Of a stretch of 64,000 bases of DNA, positions 38,529 to 47,041 are shown in pieces. The stretch is taken from NCBI GenBank assembly GCA_021202275.1, contig JAJQDI010000003.1, positions 1 to 64,000 of the forward strand. Direction: 5' to 3'. How positions within the stretch are numbered: position 1 is the stretch's first letter; every line of letters starts with the position of its first letter. The stretch is from Bacteroides sp. (lineage in GTDB: Bacteria; Bacteroidota; Bacteroidia; Bacteroidales; Bacteroidaceae). A model generated the notes under the pieces. That model was not told the origin of the DNA and ran no database searches. It saw only the letters and a list, made by a program, of their open reading frames with translations. A program made the translations under genes and the position numbers.

Positions 38529-39695
38529 TCAGAAGATTTTTTTCCCTTGTACAAAGGTATGTGTTACGTGTATGTTTTTATTGAAGATGATTATGTCTGC
38601 ATCGTAGCCCGGGGCTATTTTCCCTTTCCGGTGGTCTATACCCATCAGGGTAGCCGGAGTGAGGGTCATCATCCGTACAGCATCTGTGAGCGGTTGTCCC
38701 GCCACCTGGTACATGTTACGCACCAGTCTGTCTGCCGTGGCCACGCTGCCCGCGAAGGCCTGGCGGTCGGGCATCTTGGCCACGCCGTCTTCCACGATCA
38801 CCTCCTGTCCGTGGGTGAGGCTGCCCAGGATGCTTTTCCCTTCCGGCATACCCGCCGCTCTCATGGAGTCTGTGACCAGGGCGATCTTGTCCGGCCCTTT
38901 GATCTTTGTTACCAGTCGCATCAGCGGTTCGGGTACGTGGATACCGTCCGCGATCAGTTCGAGACAGAGATCGTCTATCAGGTATCCCGCTTCGATACAG
39001 CCCGCGTAGCGGAAGGCATTGCGGCGGGTGATGCCATTCATGCACGAATAGAAGTGCGTGATGTGGCGGAAGCCATGCCTGTGGGCTTCGACAATGTCTT
39101 CGTAGACAGCGTCGGTATGCGCGACGGAGGGTTTGATGCCGCGGCGGCAAAGCTCGTCGGCCAGTTCCAGGGCTCCCGGCAGTTCGGGAGCGAGGCTCCA
39201 CCTGACAATATCGTCGGAACGTTCCAGGATCTCCATATACTCCGCGGGGTGCGGGTTGCGGAGGAACTTCGGGTCCTGGGCTCCCCGGAAGGCAACACTG
39301 AAATAGGGTCCTTCGAGATGCAGTCCTCCGAACGCCGCACCCTCTTGCTGGTGTTTCACGCGGTCGTATATATCCAGAAAGCGGAACAGTTCTCCGTTGT
39401 CCGAAGCCAGTGTGGTGGGGTAGAGCAGGGTGGTACCGTAGCGCGCGTGTGTGCGGGCAATGGTGAGGCAAGCCTCTTCCGTACAGTCCATGAAATCAGC
39501 ATTGCCTGCTCCGTGTGTATGGATGTCTATGAATCCGGGAGCAATGTAGCCACCCCGGGCATCTATGGAGAGGCCACCCTCTGCCCCGGCATTTCCCTGT
39601 TGAATACCGATTATTTTGTTACCCTCAATCGTTACCGTACCTATACCCAGGTTACGTTCCGGGGTGAGGATCTCTCCGTTGTATATATGTATCAT
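38529..39695 (-). CDS. nagA: N-acetylglucosamine-6-phosphate deacetylase
   Basis: The start at 39695 (MIHIYNGEILTPERN) makes ATGA overlap with the permease stop and gives 388 residues, the normal NagA length; ATG 39710 is an alternative. Metal and substrate motifs of the amidohydrolase are FIDIHTHGAGNADFMD, GLHLEGPYFS, the His in HITHFYSCMNG and the catalytic Asp in ALVTDSMRAAGM. It removes acetate from GlcNAc-6-phosphate in the cytoplasm, giving the substrate for the adjacent nagB. The longer upstream frame only overlaps the permease gene. Confidence 0.96.
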   Translation of the reverse strand: MIHIYNGEILTPERNLGIGTVTIEGNKIIGIQQGNAGAEGGLSIDARGGYIAPGFIDIHTHGAGNADFMDCTEEACLTIARTHARYGTTLLYPTTLASDNGELFRFLDIYDRVKHQQEGAAFGGLHLEGPYFSVAFRGAQDPKFLRNPHPAEYMEILERSDDIVRWSLAPELPGALELADELCRRGIKPSVAHTDAVYEDIVEAHRHGFRHITHFYSCMNGITRRNAFRYAGCIEAGYLIDDLCLELIADGIHVPEPLMRLVTKIKGPDKIALVTDSMRAAGMPEGKSILGSLTHGQEVIVEDGVAKMPDRQAFAGSVATADRLVRNMYQVAGQPLTDAVRMMTLTPATLMGIDHRKGKIAPGYDADIIIFNKNIHVTHTFVQGKKIF

Positions 39696-41017
39696 CTGAT
39701 TCCTTTCCATAGTTGTGACCAGTTGTTGATCTTGTGCCCGTAGAAGGCATAGAACATCAGGTAAATGAAACAGGGAATGAGTACCACGTATCCTACGCGT
39801 AGTCCGTAGCTGTCGGCCAGCAGACCGTAGATCACCGGCATAAAGGCGTTGCCACACAAGGCCATGACCATGAGGGACGAGCCGCGGCTGGTCCACCGTC
39901 CCAGGTCGTGAATGGCCAGCGGCCATATACCGGCATAGATCAGGGCGTTGGGTACACCCATCAGGCAAAGAAACCAGATAGAAGCATCCGTATCCATACC
40001 AAACAGGCGGACGTGACCCGAAACCAGACATACACACAAAGAGAGTACCAGACCTGCGGTAGAGCTGATGCGCAGCATATTCTTCTGACTGATGATCCGG
40101 GGGATCAGGAGGATGCCCAGGCCATAGCCTACCAGGGCACAGGACATGGTGATGCTCGGGAATATCTTGGCTTCGTTGAGATCCAGTCCCATCATTTCGG
40201 CGTAACTGATGACGGTATCAATGGAGATGACCTGTGCCGCCACATGGAAGAAGATGGCCACGGCTCCCAGGATGAGATAGGGGTAATCCAGGATAGAATC
40301 CCGGTCTGTGTGCGTGGCATCCTCATCCTCTTTTCCGGGGGTGATGTCCGGAAGCCGGATCAGCCGGATGGCACAGCCGAAGAGGAACAGGAAGGAGGAA
40401 AGCAGCGTATAGGGGACAATTACCCTGCGGATGAGTTCGTCCAGCATCGCGCTTTTCTCTGCTCCTTCAATAGCGTTGTTCCTGATCATTTCGAACAAGA
40501 CGGAGTCTGACGATTTCAGGATCACCGCCGCGAACAGCAGGGGAGCCAGGATGCCAGCGATCTTGTTGCAAAGTCCCATGATACTGATGCGGCGGGCTGC
40601 CGATTCGATCGGGCCGATGATCACGACATAGGGGTTGGCCGCAGTCTGGAGGATGGCCAGTCCCGTACCGATGGTGAAGAGCCCGGTAAGGAAGATGCCA
40701 TACGTACGGGTATACGCCGCAGGTACAAACAAGAGCGTTCCCGCTGCCATGAACCAGAGCCCGATCATGATGCCCCGTTTGTAGCCAACCTTATTCAATA
40801 GTCTGGAAGCCGGGATAGACATGACCAGGTAGGCAATGTAAAAGGCCAGTGCTACCAGGTAAGACTGTGTGTGAGTGAGTTCGCAGGCTACTTTGAAATA
40901 GGGGATCAGGATGGCATTGACCCACGAGACAAGCCCGAAGATAAAGAACAGGGTCCCCAACGTGAGCATAGGGATCAGGTATCCGGAAGGTTGTATGTTT
41001 TTCTTTTCTGGTGTCAT
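39692..41017 (-). CDS. nagP: MFS sugar permease, FucP/NagP type
   Basis: The 441-residue, 12-segment transporter matches the FucP family: LGTLFFIFGLVSWVNAILIPYF in TM1, GYKRGIMIGLWFMAAGTLLF, and TGLAILQTAANPYVVIIGP, the family signature in TM4. Family members import fucose, glucose or N-acetylglucosamine by proton symport across the inner membrane. Its place between a NagX-like gene and nagA argues for N-acetylglucosamine, hence the symbol. It follows the NagX stop by 23 nt and overlaps nagA by 4 nt. Confidence 0.85.
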   Translation of the reverse strand: MTPEKKNIQPSGYLIPMLTLGTLFFIFGLVSWVNAILIPYFKVACELTHTQSYLVALAFYIAYLVMSIPASRLLNKVGYKRGIMIGLWFMAAGTLLFVPAAYTRTYGIFLTGLFTIGTGLAILQTAANPYVVIIGPIESAARRISIMGLCNKIAGILAPLLFAAVILKSSDSVLFEMIRNNAIEGAEKSAMLDELIRRVIVPYTLLSSFLFLFGCAIRLIRLPDITPGKEDEDATHTDRDSILDYPYLILGAVAIFFHVAAQVISIDTVISYAEMMGLDLNEAKIFPSITMSCALVGYGLGILLIPRIISQKNMLRISSTAGLVLSLCVCLVSGHVRLFGMDTDASIWFLCLMGVPNALIYAGIWPLAIHDLGRWTSRGSSLMVMALCGNAFMPVIYGLLADSYGLRVGYVVLIPCFIYLMFYAFYGHKINNWSQLWKGIR

Positions 41018-41040
41018 AAGGTAACGATGGATGTAGGGGG

Positions 41041-42168
41041 TTATAGTTTGATATAGATTTTTTTCTTATACAGGACATAGCCGAATGTCCAGATGAAACA
41101 GATAAATAAAATGGCATAGACAAGTGATCCGGGATAATCCCCGAAAAGGGGTTGTAATACACTGCCGTACAAGAGTTTTTTGATGCTTACGGGGTTGCTT
41201 CCTATGTGTAGGGTGATGGTATTCAGCAACACGGCTGCTACCCATCCCAACACATACATAAAGAGGGGGTTGACCCCGAAAGACTGGAAAAACCGGCTCC
41301 ATTTCTTACGGCCTTTGATATCGATGATCCAGATGAGCAGTGCCAGCAACAGCGCTCCCATGCCACAGGTAAGGAGTACATAGGAACTGGTCCATAATTT
41401 CTTATTGACGGGGTCGAGGTATTGCAACAGGTATCCGGTAAATAACAGTATACTGCCCCCTGTAAAGAGCTGTTCGATGCGGGTGTGGTTGTCTCTGACT
41501 GAGGTGATGATGTTTCCGGCACATACTCCCAGCATCACGTGCGCGATTCCGGGGATCGTACTGAGCAGTCCCAGGGGATCGAAAGGGAAGGAACTTCCAT
41601 CCGGCAGGATCTCTTTGGCCATATGATTGGCTCCCAGGATGTTGATATCCACGACAGAGAGCAGGTTATCGGCAGATTGTACATATCCGTTGCCCAGTTG
41701 CAGGATCAGGAGGTATGCTGTGAGGATGCCACCGATGACCCACGGGTAATGTTTTTTGCTCACAGTTTGTGTGAGAAGGGCTGCTCCGCCGTAGGTAAGT
41801 GCCAGGCGTTGCATGACACCCATGATGCGGAAATGCTCTATGGAGAAGGTGCCTGCGCATATTCCAGAAAAGGCTTCGAGCGCCAGTCCCACCGCAAAAA
41901 GGGAGAGTGTGCGTCTGAGGATCTTTGTCCCTACTGTGCGGTTGAGACCGGTACCGTATTTCCGGAAGGATATATGTATGGAGACTCCCATGATAAACAT
42001 AAAGAAGGGAAAGACCAGGTCGGTAGGGGTGAGTCCGTTCCATAGGGCGTGTTGCAAAGGAGCGTAGACATATTTCCACGAACCGGGATTGTTGACCATA
42101 ATTATGCCGGCTATGGTGATCCCTCTCATTACATCTAAAGCAAGTAACCTTTGTGGTTGGTTTGTCAT
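41041..42168 (-). CDS. nagX: NagX-like DUF5009/HGSNAT-family membrane acyltransferase
   Basis: ATG 42168 (MTNQPQRLLALDVMRGITIAG) gives 375 residues; the longer frame upstream shows no membrane-protein content. The N-terminus RGITIAGIIMVNNPGSWKYVY, LQHALWNGLTPTDLVFPFFMFIMG and MGVMQRLALTYG are hallmarks of the heparan-alpha-glucosaminide acetyltransferase-like family, with about ten membrane segments ending in KKKIYIKL. Such genes are common beside nag genes, and a role in acylating or handling amino sugars is inferred. It opens the operon nagX-nagP-nagA-nagB. Confidence 0.88.
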   Translation of the reverse strand: MTNQPQRLLALDVMRGITIAGIIMVNNPGSWKYVYAPLQHALWNGLTPTDLVFPFFMFIMGVSIHISFRKYGTGLNRTVGTKILRRTLSLFAVGLALEAFSGICAGTFSIEHFRIMGVMQRLALTYGGAALLTQTVSKKHYPWVIGGILTAYLLILQLGNGYVQSADNLLSVVDINILGANHMAKEILPDGSSFPFDPLGLLSTIPGIAHVMLGVCAGNIITSVRDNHTRIEQLFTGGSILLFTGYLLQYLDPVNKKLWTSSYVLLTCGMGALLLALLIWIIDIKGRKKWSRFFQSFGVNPLFMYVLGWVAAVLLNTITLHIGSNPVSIKKLLYGSVLQPLFGDYPGSLVYAILFICFIWTFGYVLYKKKIYIKL

Positions 42169-42377
42169 GGTTCTGTTTGTTAGTAATCTGCACCTTTTGT
42201 TTCTCTCCTCTTTGTCTGATCCGGCTGTTTTCCGGTAAAAAAACAGCTGTCGGTTCCGATATTCCGATATGCCTGTCAGGTAAAGTCCTTCATGGTCTCT
42301 CCGGGACAAAGGGAAGTCATACGCTCTGTCTTTTCCTTTCTCTTTCCTGACGGGCTCCGGTTCTTTTCCGGATCGCG

Positions 42378-43544
42378 TCAGCCTGTTGTTCCTTTGCCGG
42401 TGGCATACTGGTTTCTGTATTGTGTGGGTGACATGTTGTATATCCGTTTGAAACCTTTGGACAGGTTGATGTAATCTTCGTATCCTAGCTCAAAGGCGAG
42501 TTCAGCAACAGGTTTGTCACAGGTCAGTAGTTTTTCCGCAAACCAGGAGATCCGTTGTTTGAGCATGTACTGGTAGATGGATTGGCCTACCATACTTTTG
42601 AAGCGTTTTTCGAGTACCCGGCGGGAGACGTGTACCTGTCTGAGTATTTCGGTGATGGTGAGCTGGTGGTTGTTCTCGTCTTCGATCATGCGGAGGGTCG
42701 AGAGCACCAAAGGATCGTCTATCGCGTATCCTTCTGTGGATTTTCTTCTTTCGATGCGCACAGGATTGATCGTAATGTTGAACTGGGGCAGGTCGCGGTT
42801 GCTAATGATCTGTTCGAGGTGGCAGGCTGCCTGATACCCTCCGTTCTCCACATCCAGTACAATGGAGGAAAGGGGAGGGTCGGACATGTTGCACAGAATC
42901 TCGTCGTTGTCTACTCCCAGTACGGCCACATCTTCCGGTACACGGATGTTGTGCAGACAGCAGACTTCCGTGACACGCAAGGCAAACGCGTCGTCACAGG
43001 CAAACAGGGCAATGGGCCTGGGCAGAGCCATCACCCAGTCTTTCAGCAGGGACAGGTCTGAGGTGGAGCCGTAGCGAATGTTGTAGTCTTCGTTGTAGCA
43101 GATCATCTCGTGTCCGCTTTCGGTGATCCTTTCCCGGAAGCCTTCTTCGCGCTCTCTCGACCAGACGGTGGTGCGCGTGCCATAGAATGCGAAGTGCTTA
43201 TACCTTTTTTTCAGGAAGTAATTTGCGGCCATGATACCCGTTCCCCAATAATCGCCTGTGATGTTGGAGATGCCACTGATCCTGTCGGTGTAATTCTGTA
43301 ATATGATGGGAATACCTATTGACTTTAATTTTTGTACATTTACATCCGAGATCTGCCCGATAATGGCATCGGCTCCCCATTTCTGCGCGATCTTGATGAC
43401 TGTATTTTCATAGCGGTCGTCCGGTGTGAGTGGGATCCTGTAGAAACTCCATCCGCCGACCTCTTTCGAGTATCGAAGAAATCCTCTGAGCAGCAGACGG
43501 CTGTACTCACTGGTGAAATCCGATAGAAGAAGAATCTTCAGCAT
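42378..43544 (-). CDS. XylR-type AraC-family regulator with sugar-binding domain
   Basis: The 388-residue protein has an N-terminal periplasmic-binding-protein/LacI-like sensor (residues about 1-270: LLLSDFTSEYSRLLLRGFLRY, YWGTGIMAANYFLKKRY, ACDDAFALRV, EDVAVLGVDNDEILC). A C-terminal AraC helix-turn-helix pair follows (TITEILRQVHVSRRVLEKRF, AELAFELGYEDYINLSKGF, YNMSPTQYR). The architecture is that of XylR. It lies immediately upstream of nagX on the same strand and presumably controls the PUL or nag genes on binding an amino sugar or phosphorylated derivative. Confidence 0.92.
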   Translation of the reverse strand: MLKILLLSDFTSEYSRLLLRGFLRYSKEVGGWSFYRIPLTPDDRYENTVIKIAQKWGADAIIGQISDVNVQKLKSIGIPIILQNYTDRISGISNITGDYWGTGIMAANYFLKKRYKHFAFYGTRTTVWSREREEGFRERITESGHEMICYNEDYNIRYGSTSDLSLLKDWVMALPRPIALFACDDAFALRVTEVCCLHNIRVPEDVAVLGVDNDEILCNMSDPPLSSIVLDVENGGYQAACHLEQIISNRDLPQFNITINPVRIERRKSTEGYAIDDPLVLSTLRMIEDENNHQLTITEILRQVHVSRRVLEKRFKSMVGQSIYQYMLKQRISWFAEKLLTCDKPVAELAFELGYEDYINLSKGFKRIYNMSPTQYRNQYATGKGTTG

Positions 43545-43590
43545 GTGTCCTGATTTTAGATGGGTAAATGGGTTGCCTGAATGCGTATCA

Positions 43591-43598
43591 CAAAAATA
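43591..43598 (-). promoter_or_regulatory. Candidate -7 element for the XylR-type regulator
   Basis: Minus-strand TATTTTTG matches TAnnTTTG and lies 47 nt upstream of the start codon. A TTG at 43626-43624 is a poorly spaced -33 candidate. Confidence 0.4.
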
Positions 43599-43839
43599 GG
43601 GCGTTTGATTTATAAATAAGCGTCAATATACGTTTTATATTTGTCGATTTGCGTCGTAGTAAAGAAAAACCGGAGAAGAAGAGGGTGAAAAATGACAAAT
43701 GGAAGCGAAAAGGTAGGTGTGGACAGCAGGGGAGATTTTCTGACGAAGCGGGGTGAGTTGTCAAAAAGCGTAGGGGGATGGGGTGAAAAGCGTATATTGG
43801 GTTGCTTTGCAGAGCGGAGTATTTCTGTGTAATCATTCA

Positions 43840-44008
43840 CTTTTTCCGGTTCGATCCTCTCAACGAATATACCCTTCAACCGCGTATCCAGAGGTATGTA
43901 GCATTGGGCAAACATTCATTGGCCAAAAAAGCCTACGAAAGATTTGCCAGAGAATATTCGGAGGCATACGGGCAGAAATTCGGTAAATCCTTTATCGATA
44001 TCCGGTAG
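43840..44008 (+). pseudogene. Remnant: C-terminal tail of a BTAD-like TPR regulator
   Basis: The frame ending at 44008 encodes FDPLNEYTLQPRIQRYVALG followed by KHSLAKKAYERFAREYSEAYGQ and KFGKSFIDIR. The spacing DPLNE, G, A, YERF, YGQ resembles the last helices of bacterial transcriptional activator (BTAD/SARP-type) TPR domains. No DNA-binding domain or sensible start precedes it. I regard it as the end of a deleted gene; homology is inferred by eye. Confidence 0.4.
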
Positions 44009-44157
44009 GAGCATAGCACTCAGGATGTATGCAGGAAGGAGAGAGGGTTTTTCAGGAGGATCTCTTCCTGACCGATCTACTTAATGAGCTGTCGGGGTAT
44101 CTGCACATCGCTTGCGACAAGACTCTGCCCAGGTCTGTATCAAAGCTGTTTCACGCA

Positions 44158-44403
44158 TTAAGATTCAAACATTCTGCTGCGGGCCAGCATGCAAGCCCCC
44201 ACAATGCCCGCCCGGTCCTTCAGTTTGGAAGTGACGATGGCCGAATCTTTGTTGACTAAATTCAGCGAATATTTCTTTACTGCTGTCCGGATGGGGTGTG
44301 TGATGTAATCTTCCGTCAGCGAGAGCGTTCCGCCTATGATCACCAGTTCCGGGTTGAATATGTTCGTTATATGGGAGATACACGTTTGATTGGACTGAAT
44401 ATC
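44158..44403 (-). pseudogene. Remnant: C-terminal part of a ROK-family kinase/regulator
   Basis: The last 80 codons before TAA at 44158 read HITNIFNPELVIIGGTLSLT, then YITHPIRTAVKKYSLNLVNK, and KLKDRAGIVGACMLARSRMF. These are typical of ROK C-termini (NPELVIIGG..GAxMLA). Upstream of about 44403 the frame is R2/R1 repeat and not ROK. The N-terminal two-thirds with ATP and sugar sites is missing, consistent with a deletion at the repeat. A ROK kinase would fit an N-acetylhexosamine pathway that otherwise lacks a sugar kinase here. Confidence 0.65.
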
Positions 44404-44595
44404 CTTTATTGGACGTATACCATGGAGACGCACGCCATGTGTCTTGCATGGTTGCCTATAAAATGTTACGCATAGGGATTTACAAACATATTCTTTCTGT
44501 AATTTCAATCGTACATCGTACATCGTTAAATCGTAAATCTCTTTGCGTCTCTACAGGAAATCTTTCTTCATCTAATCCCTGTTTTTAATCTGCTT
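44404..44595. repeat. Degenerate R2, R1 and half R2
   Basis: Degenerate R2 at 44420-44452, inverse R1 at 44506-44540, and a half R2 (TGCGTCTCTACAGG) at 44547-44560. The R1/half-R2 junction is the exact reverse complement of the one at 34674. Confidence 0.6.
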
Positions 44596-45552
44596 ATGAC
44601 GACACGTTACACATACCATTCTCTTTTATCTATCTCGCTGAACCATACTGTCATTCACCGCCTGATCGGGTGTATTCTTTTTCTTTGCTGCGCAGCCGCA
44701 TTACAAGCAAAGATCGAACTGCCTGCCGTTCTGGGTAGCAACATGGTTTTGCAACAGCAGTCTTCCGTACGCTTGTGGGGAAAAGCTACTCCCCAGACCA
44801 AAGTGATGGTGATGACTTCCTGGGATGGTGCTACCCGGGAGACACATAGCGATAAAAGTGGTAGATGGCTCATCGAAGTTCTTACTCCAAAAGCCGGAGG
44901 ACCCTATCGGATCGTATGTTCTGATGGAGAAGAACTTGTTCTGGAAAATATCCTGATCGGCGAAGTGTGGCTATGCTCCGGACAGTCGAATATGGAAATG
45001 CCTGTCAGAGGTTTCCGGGGCCAACCGGTAGACGGTTCACATGAAACCTTTGAAGCTATGGCAGGATTCAGTGCTACCGCTTATTACTTTGGTGAATTGT
45101 TGCAGCGAAAACTTGGTGTTCCGGTAGGACTGGTCTGTGCATCGTGGAGCGCCTCTAAAATAGAGACGTGGATGAGCCAGGAGACGCTGCAACTGGCATT
45201 CCGGGCACTGGCCCAGTCCTACGGGATCAAAGGTTTCTCTTATTGTGGTCCTGTTTTTCGTTCATGGAAACCGGTAGAAGGAAAGATCGAATTGATGTTT
45301 GACCATGCCGAAGAGGGACTGAATCCGGAAAACGAACAAGTCATTGGTTTTGAAATAGCAGGTGCCGACAGTGTATTTGTCCCTGCCCGGGCAGAGATCG
45401 TCAACGGAAGCGCCCGGGTCAGGGTCTGGCACGATCAGATCACCGATCCCATCGAAGTGCGATATTGTTTCCGAAACTACATCGAAGGAAACCTGCGCAA
45501 CAACGCCGGACTACCCGCGGCCTGTTTCCGGGTACACCTCAGGGAAGAATGA
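44596..45552 (+). pseudogene. Sialate O-acetylesterase-like protein with internal deletion
   Basis: This 318-residue frame is open but appears to lack a large internal part of the SASA family (usually about 470-520 residues). It has a signal (LIGCILFLCCAAALQA), the beta-sandwich N-terminus (LPAVLGSNMVLQQQSSVRLWG) and the catalytic Ser block GEVWLCSGQSNMEMP. It then jumps via GSHETFEAMAGFSATAYYFG to KIETWMSQETLQLAFRALAQ, and on to the C-terminal YGIKGFSYCGPVF. The segment with the catalytic His/Asp and the usual PTVLYNGMI and WYQGE stretches is missing. An active esterase is unlikely. It sits among other remnants, suggesting a decayed sialic-acid or glycan gene set. Confidence 0.75.
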
Positions 45553-45557
45553 TCCGG

Positions 45558-45580
45558 AGGGATAGCTGCCATCCCTTTTC
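45558..45580 (+). terminator. Short hairpin after the esterase remnant
   Basis: AGGGAT and ATCCCT (45558-45563, 45571-45576) form a 6-bp stem with a 7-nt loop, followed by TTTCCCTCTTTATTT. It is a weak intrinsic terminator. Confidence 0.35.
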
Positions 45581-45660
45581 CCTCTTTATTTAACCTGAAA
45601 AAGAGGAAGGATTAATTGCCTTTGTCCCTGAGATTAAGTATCTTTACCACTGATTTTAAT

Positions 45661-45750
45661 TGGGCCCTCAGATGTGGGCCGATCGGATCTCATATGTGGG
45701 CCCATTGGCCTGCAACTGTGGGCTGATCAGCCTTCATCTGCAGGCCCGAC
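45661..45750. repeat. 22-bp tandem repeat upstream of the HU-like gene
   Basis: Three 22-bp units at 45675-45696, 45697-45718 and 45719-45740 start TGTGGGC or TGGGCC and end CANNTG, with partial units on both sides (45661-45674 and 45741 on). Consensus TGGGCYSATYRG then variable then CANNTG. It ends about 90 nt before the HU-like start and could be an array of binding sites two helical turns apart. Confidence 0.6.
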
Positions 45751-45832
45751 TAAAGTCAGTAGCATATATGCTTAATGTTATATGCAATGTGTATAAAACC
45801 TATGTTTTAACTTATTAAATCTACTGTTTGTT

Positions 45833-46447
45833 ATGACTGCAATCTATGACTTCAGAGAGAACCCTAACCCTAAAGGGGACAAAGAAAAGCAACCGCTTCA
45901 TCCGCGTATCGTTTCCTACGGTACTGTATCTACCCAAAGAATCCTGGAAGATATCTCTCATGCGTCTACCTTCGATGTCGGCGAACTGAAAGGAGTGATG
46001 TCGGCTCTCGCAGAGAGAGTGGCCTATTATCTGCGTGAAGGATATCATGTACAGTTCGGAGAGATCGGCTATTTCTCGGCCAGCCTGATGGCTATACGCA
46101 CGGTGCATGATCGTTCGGAAATACGTGCGCCCTCTATCTATTTCAACAATGTCAATTTCCGGGCTACCCGGAAGTTCAGGAAGAAGATAAGTGGCTTTGT
46201 GGAACGTGCCAAACCCGGACAAGGGCTACAAGTCTCTTCCAGCCTGTCGGAAGAAGAGCGCAAACGGCGCTTGCTACGCTATCTGGAGACACATCCTTTT
46301 ATTACCCGCATAGATTATTCTGCCATGACCGGGCGACTGAAGAATACAGCGCAGAAAGACCTGAATGCATTTGTGAAGCAAGGGATCATTGTACGTCACG
46401 GCAGAGCCAATCGCGTGATCTATACGCTTCCGCTTGCCGGGAAATGA
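45833..46447 (+). CDS. HU-like DNA-binding protein with C-terminal winged-helix-like region
   Basis: The 204-residue protein begins MTAIYDFRENPNPKGDKEKQ. Residues about 25-125 match the Bacteroidetes HU-HIG/IHF-like domain: ISHASTFDVGELKGVMSALA, YLREGYHVQFGEIGYFSASL and NVNFRATRKFRKKISG. The last 55 residues (RRLLRYLETHPFITRIDYSA, QGIIVRHGRANRVIYTLP) look like a winged helix. HU-like proteins bend DNA as dimers; here a second DNA-contacting domain is added. The gene stands alone behind a 22-bp repeat array that may be its own operator. Confidence 0.85.
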   Translation: MTAIYDFRENPNPKGDKEKQPLHPRIVSYGTVSTQRILEDISHASTFDVGELKGVMSALAERVAYYLREGYHVQFGEIGYFSASLMAIRTVHDRSEIRAPSIYFNNVNFRATRKFRKKISGFVERAKPGQGLQVSSSLSEEERKRRLLRYLETHPFITRIDYSAMTGRLKNTAQKDLNAFVKQGIIVRHGRANRVIYTLPLAGK

Positions 46448-46966
46448 TTCCGAAGAGGCTGTCTCGTTATAAAAAAATGAATGTATTAAAAAGTCCCGGA
46501 GGGACGATCGGTTCCAGCCTGGGGTAAGGCGAAGCGCAGGGAACCGGAGCAAGACGCTGCCCTGAGGTTATTAAATCGCGCTGCCCAGGGAGTGCTGAAG
46601 GTACGACCGAAAGAAAATGATACACTGAAATTTCGGTCGTACCTTCAGCACTCCTTGTTTTTATCATCTTCTGTACCCGGGGTGGCGTCGGCCGTCCTTT
46701 CAGGACGGGAGAGAATCACTTATTCACTGAAAGAAGTTGAAAAAGAAGATTCTAATGAAATAAAAATTATGGTGAGAAAGCCTGTGTATAATATCACACC
46801 TTTTTTCTGCGGGTATTTACATGTATCAGTCATCTATATAGACTATCGTTTATTGTCTCTTTTCAGAAACTATTCACATAAACATGTAGCCATTATCATC
46901 CTGCCGCATCAGTACACGCAATAGAAATAAATGATAAATTTAACTTAACTATTGATTTATTTTATA
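46448..46966. other. Gene-free region with a large hairpin
   Basis: Contains GTCCCGGAGGGACGATCGG and GGGGTAAGGCGAAGCGCAGG sequence (46494-46545) of a type common as dispersed non-coding repeats in Bacteroidetes, and the perfect hairpin at 46589-46654. Frames across it are low-complexity and unsupported. Confidence 0.5.
46589..46654. repeat. Perfect 24-bp inverted repeat with 18-nt loop
   Basis: The arm 46589-46612 (GGAGTGCTGAAGGTACGACC...) and arm 46631-46654 (...GTACCTTCAGCACTCC) are exact reverse complements; TTGTTTTTATC follows on the plus strand. It may terminate HU transcription, though it lies 140 nt after the stop, or be a palindromic repeat. Confidence 0.75.
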
Positions 46967-46974
46967 TATTTTTG
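46967..46974 (+). promoter_or_regulatory. Candidate -7 element for the outer-membrane protein gene
   Basis: TATTTTTG matches TAnnTTTG; the surrounding 80 nt are strongly AT-rich. It would give a leader of about 60 nt. Confidence 0.45.
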
Positions 46975-47041
46975 CACTTCATATCATTACATCTGGTAAT
47001 TCGTAAAGAATAATTTTTCTATTACTTAATTGAAATCACAA

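Noticed and set aside
39696..40037. N-terminal extension of nagA
   Set aside because: It overlaps the permease in another phase and has no NagA similarity; ATGA coupling at 39695 fits better.
42169..42309. N-terminal extension of the NagX-like protein
   Set aside because: Polar, unrelated sequence before a clear family N-terminus at MTNQPQ.
44029..44259. 76-codon plus-strand frame
   Set aside because: Its second half is antisense to the ROK remnant and the first half has no recognisable content.
46592..46924. 110-codon plus-strand frame
   Set aside because: It reads through the perfect hairpin and AT-rich promoter region and has no protein-like pattern.
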